A stretch of DNA of 18,848 nucleotides from Aalborgiella sp043775055 (lineage in GTDB: Bacteria > Pseudomonadota > Gammaproteobacteria > Burkholderiales > Burkholderiaceae_C). The stretch covers positions 1-18,848 of the forward strand of contig JAYVSU010000056.1 in assembly GCA_043775055.1 (NCBI GenBank), given 5' to 3'. Positions 7,176-13,686 of this stretch are shown one piece after another (the first letter of the stretch is position 1; each line of letters opens with the position of its first letter). A model generated the notes under the pieces. The model searched no databases and was not told the DNA's origin. It saw nothing but the letters and a program-made list of their open reading frames with translations. The position numbers and the translations under genes are program-made.

Positions 7176-8104
7176 TAACGAAGTGACTGAGCCAGCACAC
7201 CCAGCCCGTCGATCAATGAGGTGGATGGTTGCCAAGCCAGGGTCTGCACCAGTCGGCTGGTGGATGAGGCTGAATGCGGAATATCGCCCGGGGATGCTGG
7301 CTCGTAGCGCACATGGGGCTTGGCCCCGAAAGCTTGGGCCATCGCCTGGATGAGTTCTACCAGACTCACAGTGCGGCCTGTTCCCACGTTGAGCACCCCC
7401 TGCACGCTGGCTTCGAGCGCGCGCACGTTAGCTTGCGCAACGTCACCCACATACACAAAATCGCGCGTTTGTGCGCCATCACCAAAAACACGCAGTGGCG
7501 TACCGGTTTGAAGCCCGTTGGCGAACTTGCTGATCACCCCCGCATACGGCGATGTGGGGTCCTGCCGGGGACCATATACATTGAAGTAGCGCATGCCGAT
7601 GCTGGAGATGCCATATAAAGTGCGAAACAACTCGGCATACTGGTCGTTGACGAGTTTTTCAAGCCCGTAAGGAGAAAGTGGCCTTGGTGTCGCGTCTTCC
7701 GATAATGGCAAGGACGCGGGAATGCCGTATACCGCTGCACTCGACGCATAAACCAAGCGCGCCACGCGGTGGCGTCGTACAGCGTCCATCACATGTAAAA
7801 AGCCAGTGATGTTATGGCCCGATGAGGCGACCGGATCGGTCACGGAGCGCTGCACGGACACTTGTGCTGCCAAATGAAGTACCGCGTCCATGCCCTGCAC
7901 TGCGACATCGACTGTCGCTGCGTTGCGTACATCGCCTTCGACAATCTTCAACTGGCCGCTGGCCAGTGCTTCCGCAGGCAGGTTGGAGGCTTTTCCGTTG
8001 GATAAATTATCAAGAACGCAAACCTTCATACCGCGCGCAAGCAGGGCCTCGGCCGTGTGCGACCCGATAAAGCCTGCACCGCCAGTGATAAGGATCGTTT
8101 TCAT
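7175..8104 (-). CDS. UDP-GlcNAc/UDP-Glc 4-epimerase (PelX/WbpP/GalE-like)
   Basis: A 309-residue short-chain dehydrogenase-type epimerase. Residues 8-14 are the NAD-binding GGAGFIG; SSAAVYG (121-127) and Y146-x3-K150 supply the catalytic Ser/Tyr/Lys. Further landmarks are RYFNVYGPRQDP (172-183) and FGDGAQTRDFVYVGDVA. At the position that in E. coli GalE is the bulky Tyr299 (GDLPAY) and in WbpP is Ser306 (GDVRHS), this protein has GDIPHS, with Ser278. A small residue there favours N-acetylated sugars, so UDP-GlcNAc to UDP-GalNAc is the likely reaction; the alignment is from memory. Its pairing with a PelA-type hydrolase beside pel genes suggests it supplies the Pel precursor, as PelX does in some pseudomonads. 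The frame opens upstream to 8347, but the Rossmann fold begins right at the ATG at 8104. No strong ribosome-binding site is seen. Confidence 0.87.
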   Translation of the reverse strand: MKTILITGGAGFIGSHTAEALLARGMKVCVLDNLSNGKASNLPAEALASGQLKIVEGDVRNAATVDVAVQGMDAVLHLAAQVSVQRSVTDPVASSGHNITGFLHVMDAVRRHRVARLVYASSAAVYGIPASLPLSEDATPRPLSPYGLEKLVNDQYAELFRTLYGISSIGMRYFNVYGPRQDPTSPYAGVISKFANGLQTGTPLRVFGDGAQTRDFVYVGDVAQANVRALEASVQGVLNVGTGRTVSLVELIQAMAQAFGAKPHVRYEPASPGDIPHSASSTSRLVQTLAWQPSTSLIDGLGVLAQSLR

Positions 8105-8106
8105 AG

Positions 8107-8125
8107 AAGTTGAATATCGCACATA
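8107..8125 (+). repeat. Inverted repeat copy 2, just upstream of the epimerase start
   Basis: On the plus strand this reads AAGTTGAATAT-CGC-ACATA. It is the partner of the copy at 7157-7175 in opposite orientation, so the two bracket the epimerase gene. The only difference is GCG against CGC in the centre. Confidence 0.3.
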
Positions 8126-8375
8126 TAGTTGTCTTGCGGTGTTATAAGCGACGTTTTTAACGTAACTTTCTCGCTGATTTCGTTGGTCTGAATTGCATTC
8201 TCGAAAAACGCGTCGTGGCTTTTTTGTCTGACTTAGCATCAAGAGGAAGTTATTGGTTATATCGACCTTCTCGCCTGCATGATAAGGGTATTTCCCGCTC
8301 CTGTTCACTTTGATGTCGGCCTCACCCATGCACCAACTCACACCCACTAACTGCTTTCATTTCTACCCTCCAAAA

Positions 8376-8394
8376 ATCAATTTGATTAAATCAA
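8376..8394. promoter_or_regulatory. Overlapping AT-rich palindromes, candidate operator
   Basis: Two perfect palindromes overlap here: ATCAA-T-TTGAT (8376-8386) and TTGATT-A-AATCAA (8382-8394). They lie almost exactly midway between the two divergent start codons (8104 and 8665), the classic place for a shared regulator site. The half sites TTGAT/ATCAA resemble FNR/Anr boxes, but the spacing is one base short of the usual four. Confidence 0.4.
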
Positions 8395-8664
8395 TGTGTC
8401 CGTTTTTATGAGTCTTTTCCACCCTGCTTAGCCGCCTTGGACTGGCTAACTTGAATGGTTACCCCATTTAACCCTTTTATGTCGAGTCAGAGTGCAAAAT
8501 TTCCATATAAATCAATGACTTGCAAATTAATCCGCCAAGATTGATAGGCCAAAGCATTTGTATTGAAGTGTTACTCAATTTGCCCTCTCCCATTGTGTAT
8601 TGCGTCTACATCTTCTTACGGAAGCCATTGCAGGGTCAGGCGTGGCCCACTAGACTCGCGACCC

Positions 8665-9780
8665 ATGACTAATCAAACACTATTCTCATCACCCCCTCTA
8701 GCCCCTTCTACGGGATCCCGTTTATTCACCAGCCTGCGCTTTACAGCCATTCTCATTGCTGCGACAGCTACCTTGACCGCTTGCGGAGGTGGCGACAGCA
8801 CGCCATCCACCTCCTCTAGCCTGTCCACTACCGCAACAGACTTGACCACCTCGGAACTTCGCCAGAAACAACCCACCCCCACGCCTACAACTACAACTAC
8901 GACCACAACTAGCAGCCGAGGCTTTCCCAATGCGGGTCCATGGGCATCTTTTTATGGTACAGCGAGCACCATAGATCTTACAAAAATGGCAGCTACTTTC
9001 CGCATCATGGATATTGATGCTGACCCTGATATGGGCAACTTTACAGCCACCCAGATCAAACAGTTGCAGAGCGGGGGCGGCAACAAAGTGCTGAGCTATC
9101 TGAATCTGGGCTCCTGCGAAAACTTTCGTGGCTACTGGTCTACCGTGCCAGCGGGATTCCTTTCTTGCTCGGCCAACAAAGCAGCTCAATTGGGAAAATA
9201 TTCGGGCTACAGTGATGAGGTCTGGATGAACGTCGGTAATACTGATTATCAGAATCTGGTTATTAACTACATCGTGCCTCGCCTTGTTGCGCAGGGTGTG
9301 GACGGTTTCTATTTTGACAACATGGAAATCGTGGAGCATGGAACGAACACAACGAACGGTCCCTGTGATGCCTTATGCAGCCAAGGTGGATTAGATTTGA
9401 TTGCAAAGCTTCGTGACAAGTATCCGACTATGCTGTTTGTCCTGCAGAATGCGACCAGCAACACGACGCGGCTCGGTAAAGCGACCGGCGCATCCGGTAC
9501 GGTGGCATTCCCGAGCCTGCTTGACGGCATCGCACATGAGGAGGTTTACAAGCCCACCTTCGACTCTGGCGTCGAAGCCGAATTGCTGAACTGGTCCGGC
9601 ATGAATCTGACTCCGGGTGGCAGGAAATTCTGGATCGGGACGCTCGATTACGTCAGCAGTTGCACCAACACCACAGGCGCCCAGTCCGCATTTCAATCCA
9701 GTCGTTCGCGTGGATTTTCACCCTCCGTGTCCGACTCAAGCGCAGGGCAGCAGACCGTGTGTTACTGGCCGGCTTTTTAA
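8665..9780 (+). CDS. Lipoprotein with GH114-type endo-alpha-1,4-polygalactosaminidase domain
   Basis: A 371-residue protein, the only clear plus-strand gene. Its signal peptide ends in the lipobox LTAC (Cys40), followed by GGGD, so it should be lipid-anchored and probably sorted to the outer membrane. Residues 44-85 form a low-complexity Ser/Thr/Pro linker with eight consecutive Thr. The catalytic part starts near residue 90 (GPWASFYG) and shows barrel-strand motifs FRIMDIDAD, VLSYLNLGSCE, VDGFYFDNMEI and DGIAHEEVY; Asp218 and Glu292 or Glu293 are likely catalytic acids. GH114 enzymes cut alpha-1,4-galactosamine polymers, which suits a Pel locus. The sequence differs clearly from the other hydrolase at 6276-7166, so it is not a recent duplicate. 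The ATG at 8665 is chosen because it gives a proper lipoprotein signal; no strong ribosome-binding site is seen. Confidence 0.8.
   Translation: MTNQTLFSSPPLAPSTGSRLFTSLRFTAILIAATATLTACGGGDSTPSTSSSLSTTATDLTTSELRQKQPTPTPTTTTTTTTSSRGFPNAGPWASFYGTASTIDLTKMAATFRIMDIDADPDMGNFTATQIKQLQSGGGNKVLSYLNLGSCENFRGYWSTVPAGFLSCSANKAAQLGKYSGYSDEVWMNVGNTDYQNLVINYIVPRLVAQGVDGFYFDNMEIVEHGTNTTNGPCDALCSQGGLDLIAKLRDKYPTMLFVLQNATSNTTRLGKATGASGTVAFPSLLDGIAHEEVYKPTFDSGVEAELLNWSGMNLTPGGRKFWIGTLDYVSSCTNTTGAQSAFQSSRSRGFSPSVSDSSAGQQTVCYWPAF
8872..8919 (+). repeat. Thr/Pro codon repeat in the lipoprotein linker
   Basis: Codons for PTPTPTTTTTTTTSS make a run of ACN triplets with mixed third bases. This is a flexible spacer between the lipid anchor and the catalytic domain. 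Because third bases vary, slippage should be limited, but unequal length between strains is plausible. Confidence 0.7.
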
Positions 9781-9850
9781 TTCTTTCAGATCTACCTGCC
9801 AAGTAAACTTGGGCCTTAGAAAAGTAGAAAACCAGTTACGATGACTAAGT

Positions 9851-9883
9851 ACCGAAACGACCTGCAAGCAGATTCGTTTCGGT
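9851..9883 (+). terminator. Intrinsic terminator between convergent genes
   Basis: ACCGAAACGA (9851-9860) pairs perfectly with TCGTTTCGGT (9874-9883); inside the loop CTGC and GCAG can pair as well. The right arm is followed by TTTTC, giving a rho-independent terminator for the plus-strand lipoprotein gene, which ends 70 bases before it. The opposite side has few T residues, so it is weaker for the minus-strand deacetylase gene. Confidence 0.75.
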
Positions 9884-9908
9884 TTTCTGCACGGTTCAAC
9901 TCTTCTTA

Positions 9909-11888
9909 TTACCACGCTGGAGCGGGAATTGTAGCCGTACCATTCGCGCCCAGTGAGATGGTGGAAGTGATCTGCCCGCCGTAGGTTTCTCTGGAGGTGC
10001 CGAACGAGATCCCAGTCAACGGTACTTTCACCGGATTGACGGTTTTCAGTAAAATACTGTTGGTAGTCCCCAACAAAATACGCCCGCTGACGCCGGAAGC
10101 GTTATACGTCATTCTGTTGGCCATCAAAATCCCGGTATCGTGCTGACTAGGGCTGACTATCGGCAACTTATACATGCTGTTGTACTTGGACAAGGTAGTA
10201 TTGATCAAGTCGCCCAGCATCGAGTTCGTGCCGCTGTAGGCGCGCAAGTTGGTCTGGTGGAACATGACCGGGTTCAAGTCGTATTTCAGCAAATATCGAA
10301 GCCAAATTTCAGACTCCTTGTCCAGCACTTCACTGTAGGTTAGTGCGTGATCCCAGGTGGGAAACAGACCGCCCGGCCCATAGAAATAGTTGTATTCCGA
10401 AAGCCATTCGACTGGCGTTGAAACGTTATAGTACAGGTTGGTGGGATAACGCGGAATAATCAGAATGCTGGGCTGGTGGATGCTGTAGAAGCCAGTATTG
10501 GGGCTGGGATTCTTCCATCCTGGCTGTGAAGTATCCGACAGAATATAGCGGATGCCGAAATCTTTCGCGGCACGTAGAAACTCCGGATTATCGAGTCCAG
10601 AAATTTCGGGTTGAATCATGCTGTCTTTAGAGTACCGTGCGAACTTCAACTGCTGTGCAACCTTGTGATTTTTGGAGAGTTGCGCTAGTGCGTCGGTGTA
10701 ATTGATGGTTGTCAACAGTTCATGCTCATACGTGTGGCTGATCCACTTGAATTGGTTCGGATTTGACCGCACCGCATTCGTCAAGGTATCGTTAGGATAA
10801 ATCCCCGACGCGCCGACACCGTTAAAAGGCATCTCCAAGCGTATTTGCGCAGAATTGGTATTGGATGCCCGTAATGCATTTTGCCAATTGATGAGCCGGT
10901 TGTAATCATTGCCCGTCATCCGGTATTCAAGACCCGTCTGGTCAGACAGCCTTGCCGGATCCCAAAGGTCATCCGGAATCAGCACATCGTCAGGTTGCGC
11001 ATTCAGGTAAATCTTGCGCTCCCCGAGAAAGAGTCCTTTACTCACCCAGTTGATCACGCCATATCCGAGTAAAAGCGTATGCGTCAGATCAGGATTGCCG
11101 TCCGTCGTGATTGTCAGATTTTGGCGGCCATCAGGGTAGGTATAGATGGATGCAATCGCATAGCCGTTTGCAGTCGTTAACAGTGGAACAGGGTTCGTAC
11201 TCGAAACCGGTACTGCTAGGTAGGTCCAAGCATTCTTAATTGAAATCGGACTAGTCGGATTCAAATAATCGAAAAACTGTTGCCCGGCTGTCGTCAAGTT
11301 GGCCTGAATAGCAGTGGTGTCGGTACCGACAGCCGCAATAGGTGTCAGTCCATAGCTATCCGGCGCACCTGCCGGATAGGTGTACAAGGTGACCTGCCTT
11401 ACACGAAAATCAGCTTCATAATTCCACAACGTTTGCCATTGTGCCGCTGTTAATGCACTTTGCCAGTTGTTCGGGGATGCTTCATAGGCCAGATTGCCAG
11501 TGGCGAGAAGAATGCCCTGATAACGTCCTGCCCCCAATCCATCTGACAGGGTTTGCGCCGTCAGAGGGCTTTGGGAGGCGATGAGGATATCGTAAGGAAC
11601 GCCAATTTGATTCAGGATAGATTTGATACCGGCAAACACTGGCTCCGTGCCATCAGCCGAGATCACCAGCAATTTCATGTCGATAGACACAGGAGTTTCG
11701 GCTGCGGCAGGTTTTGGTGAAAGACCTGAAAACAAGGCCAGAGCTAGTATAAATTGTGCAATACACGAGGTCCAACGTGGAAACTGACATCGATGCGGCT
11801 TAACCGGAAGAGCTGGTACTGTTACATCCGGTGCTGCCATCTTCGTGTTGATGAAGGCAGGTTTAAGGTTAAATAGTTGTAAGTTCAT
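9909..11888 (-). CDS. Secreted polysaccharide deacetylase, Agd3/CE18-like or PelA-deacetylase-like
   Basis: A 659-residue exported protein. It has a long N-terminus (about 38 residues), a hydrophobic segment IAQFILALALFSGL and a likely cleavage site near AAAE (62-64). Residues about 70-290 look like an alpha/beta accessory domain (MKLLVISADGTEP, GVPYDILIASQ, YQGILLATGNL), and residues about 290-590 like a NodB-type deacetylase barrel: LNAQPDD (Asp300/Asp301), ISHTYEHE (His385, His389) and MFHQTN (His544) are the likely metal and catalytic residues. A C-terminal beta-rich tail follows. The accessory-plus-deacetylase layout recalls both the fungal galactosaminogalactan deacetylase Agd3 and the middle and end of PelA, but the PelA hydrolase domain is absent. 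It is last in the pel operon. AGGAG six bases before the ATG supports the start. Agd3 kinship is recalled, not computed. Confidence 0.75.
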   Translation of the reverse strand: MNLQLFNLKPAFINTKMAAPDVTVPALPVKPHRCQFPRWTSCIAQFILALALFSGLSPKPAAAETPVSIDMKLLVISADGTEPVFAGIKSILNQIGVPYDILIASQSPLTAQTLSDGLGAGRYQGILLATGNLAYEASPNNWQSALTAAQWQTLWNYEADFRVRQVTLYTYPAGAPDSYGLTPIAAVGTDTTAIQANLTTAGQQFFDYLNPTSPISIKNAWTYLAVPVSSTNPVPLLTTANGYAIASIYTYPDGRQNLTITTDGNPDLTHTLLLGYGVINWVSKGLFLGERKIYLNAQPDDVLIPDDLWDPARLSDQTGLEYRMTGNDYNRLINWQNALRASNTNSAQIRLEMPFNGVGASGIYPNDTLTNAVRSNPNQFKWISHTYEHELLTTINYTDALAQLSKNHKVAQQLKFARYSKDSMIQPEISGLDNPEFLRAAKDFGIRYILSDTSQPGWKNPSPNTGFYSIHQPSILIIPRYPTNLYYNVSTPVEWLSEYNYFYGPGGLFPTWDHALTYSEVLDKESEIWLRYLLKYDLNPVMFHQTNLRAYSGTNSMLGDLINTTLSKYNSMYKLPIVSPSQHDTGILMANRMTYNASGVSGRILLGTTNSILLKTVNPVKVPLTGISFGTSRETYGGQITSTISLGANGTATIPAPAW

Positions 11889-11895
11889 GATTCGC

Positions 11896-11907
11896 TCCTA
11901 ATTAGGA
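11896..11907. promoter_or_regulatory. Perfect 12-base palindrome over the deacetylase ribosome-binding site
   Basis: TCCTAATTAGGA is its own reverse complement and includes most of the AGGAG ribosome-binding site. In RNA it could form a short four-pair stem with an AATT loop that hides the site, or in DNA a small operator. The stem is weak, so this may be chance. Confidence 0.3.
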
Positions 11908-11950
11908 ATAATCGGTTCTGCTATGAATGTGTTCCATCATCTCTTGCTGC

Positions 11951-12211
11951 CTATCGAAGTGTGCGCACCTCCTGCTGAGGTCGTGACGGATAAGTTTCAG
12001 GCTTAACTGGGCGATGAGAAACCTTGCGGTGTTTGGATGGCGTTTTAATGCGGTCAGTTGTAACAATGACTGGTCCTGAGTCGTTGGTGTTGTTATCCAT
12101 TGGTAGATTCGCGCCTGCCTGCACAGGCAACTGACCAACTACGAATGTCAGCACCATTCCGACTTTCGTCAGTAGTCCCCAAAATGAGGATGAGGGGGTA
12201 AGTGGTTTCAT
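11951..12211 (-). CDS. Small secreted basic protein of the pel operon, unknown function
   Basis: An 86-residue protein lying between pelG and the deacetylase gene. Residues 1-32 look like a signal sequence (helix LLTKVGMVLTFVVGQLPVQAGA), leaving about 54 mature residues that start polar (NLPMDNNTNDSG) and end strongly basic (RIKTPSKHRKVSHRPVKPE and PQQEVRTLR). A strong ribosome-binding site, AAAGGAG six bases before the ATG, argues that it is real. It has no Cys, so it is not a lipoprotein, and it is far too short to be PelC (about 170 residues, lipidated). I know no family for it. Because Pel is itself cationic, a basic partner might interact with a deacetylase, with DNA or with acidic matrix, but that is speculation. 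Confidence 0.65.
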   Translation of the reverse strand: MKPLTPSSSFWGLLTKVGMVLTFVVGQLPVQAGANLPMDNNTNDSGPVIVTTDRIKTPSKHRKVSHRPVKPETYPSRPQQEVRTLR

Positions 12212-12217
12212 GAATGA

Positions 12218-12224
12218 CTCCTTT
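12218..12224 (-). promoter_or_regulatory. Strong ribosome-binding site of the small secreted gene
   Basis: AAAGGAG on the minus strand, six bases before the ATG at 12211. A near copy (12302-12308) lies at the pelG stop codon with no ATG, GTG or TTG at the right distance; there ATT stands where the ATG should be, so only the copy at 12218 is taken as functional. Confidence 0.65.
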
Positions 12225-12306
12225 AAGTGAGTTAAAAAAACTGTGTCACATCGCAGTGCTTTACTGAAAAATAGGCAATCAATATTTGCGTTAATAAAGT
12301 ACTCCT

Positions 12307-13686
12307 TTAGTCAATGATCGGCTGCAACATGAAGGTCTCATATTCGAGATTCTCAAGTTTGCGTAACAGGATTACCAAGCCAACGCTCGCTGTCAACAAA
12401 ACGGAGAGCGCAAACCCATAGCCAAAATAATTCGACCCGAGATAAAGGCTCAACCAGGAAAAGAGCGTGTTGGATGCGAAGAAAAGCAGGCACAAGCGCA
12501 ATGCAGCTTGCCGCTGGTCAAGATAAAAAAGTACGTTTAGCACGGCCAGCAGCAGCAGCAGCATAACTACCGCAACTAGTTGGATGGTGAGGAGGGAGCG
12601 ATACATCGGAGCGATACCGAGCTCCATCACTAACTCGTCGCCCAACATCAGTAAAATGAAGGTTGTAGCGCACTGAACTTTAAGCATCGCGAGCATGCCC
12701 AACCACACGGCTTGAGCCAACTCTTTTTTTGCAGCGCTGATCTGTTCCAAGGTGCCGCCGCTCGTAATTGTTTTGTAAAAAATTTCACATTTTTCGGAAA
12801 AATCCGTTTCTATCCGAAGCAGAAAAACCGCCATACCGGGTATCAAAGACAGATAACTGAGAAAGATAGGGAGATCGTAGATTGGCGAGGCGCGCAAGGG
12901 CCCCATGATTTGGGTACCGGTGAGCGAATCGGTCCAGAACAGAAGCTTGTCCACCCATACTCCAGCATTGTAAAAAAGCCCGGTTAATATTAAGCTAATA
13001 TAAATCTTGTCCCGCTGCAGGAAGTCGAACGACACCAGTAGGTCCCCTGGATACTGGCGAACCACCAGAAACAGTAAGGTGAAGAATAGGCATACTTGAC
13101 CCACAACAAAGCCCAGCAGCATGCCCGTCACGCCAAAATCTCGTAAGCCCAGTGCCGCGCCGACGGTAATGCCGTAGCCCACTAAGAATGAAAACAGGAT
13201 GTGTTGATAGGCTTTAATGGCCGACGCAAAAATCACCACAATCCATATGCCGCATAAGGATACAAAGCCTGTCAGCATGCATTGTAGGTACAACAAGGAA
13301 CCGTCAAACCAGAGAGCCAACACAATTACCCCTAGAGTACCTGCTGTGAGAATCGTCACACTCAATGCACCCATCAGGTTGGCCAAAATAAGCCGATGGC
13401 GTTGCTCGAACAGGCGATCTGCAACGAAACGGGTCAGCATCAACTGCATCGGGCTGGTAAGAATCAGCGAGAAGGCCATTAGGTACGTGATGGACACTTG
13501 GAACTGGTTGACGGACACTGATGGATAGTTCTGACGAATACTGATCAGGCTTATGGCAAGGATTGCGATAATCGATAGCACCCATGGTCCACTGCCAATG
13601 ATTGCGGCAAACACATAGGCTTGACCCCGCCCGCCTATCGAATTTTTTGTTAGCAATCGACGTAGTTCAAATCCGATTCCAGCCAT
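12307..13686 (-). CDS. pelG: Pel polysaccharide inner-membrane exporter PelG
   Basis: A 459-residue integral membrane protein, close to the length of P. aeruginosa PelG (about 456). It opens with MAGIGFELRRLL, characteristic of PelG, and has about twelve hydrophobic helices spread along its length (for example VFAAIIGSGPWVLSIIAILAI at 26-46). It belongs to the MOP flippase superfamily and is thought to move the growing Pel chain across the inner membrane together with PelD, PelE and PelF. The start ATG shares one base with the pelF stop (TAATG), so the two are translationally coupled. A 95-base gap follows before the small secreted gene. Confidence 0.95.
   Translation of the reverse strand: MAGIGFELRRLLTKNSIGGRGQAYVFAAIIGSGPWVLSIIAILAISLISIRQNYPSVSVNQFQVSITYLMAFSLILTSPMQLMLTRFVADRLFEQRHRLILANLMGALSVTILTAGTLGVIVLALWFDGSLLYLQCMLTGFVSLCGIWIVVIFASAIKAYQHILFSFLVGYGITVGAALGLRDFGVTGMLLGFVVGQVCLFFTLLFLVVRQYPGDLLVSFDFLQRDKIYISLILTGLFYNAGVWVDKLLFWTDSLTGTQIMGPLRASPIYDLPIFLSYLSLIPGMAVFLLRIETDFSEKCEIFYKTITSGGTLEQISAAKKELAQAVWLGMLAMLKVQCATTFILLMLGDELVMELGIAPMYRSLLTIQLVAVVMLLLLLAVLNVLFYLDQRQAALRLCLLFFASNTLFSWLSLYLGSNYFGYGFALSVLLTASVGLVILLRKLENLEYETFMLQPIID

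Larger units (their letters stand above)
8105..8664. other. Divergent intergenic region between epimerase and GH114 lipoprotein genes
   Basis: This 560-base spacer must hold the promoters for both diverging genes. It has AT-rich stretches (around 8370-8400 and 8500-8550), including TATAAAT near 8505 that could be a -10 box for the plus-strand gene, and overlapping palindromes at 8376-8394. Open frames entering it from both sides begin with TTG or unusual residues and look non-coding. I see no RNA gene. Confidence 0.5.

Noticed and set aside
8105..8347. N-terminal extension of the epimerase to 8347
   Set aside because: The first 81 residues have no fold signature; the Rossmann nucleotide-binding motif starts right after the ATG at 8104, as usual for this family.
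8376..8394. FNR/Anr box (TTGAT-n4-ATCAA)
   Set aside because: The half sites match but only three bases separate them at 8382-8394 instead of four, so I keep it only as an unassigned palindrome.
11951..12211. The small secreted protein as PelC
   Set aside because: It is half the expected length, has no lipobox cysteine, and is basic and low in structure.
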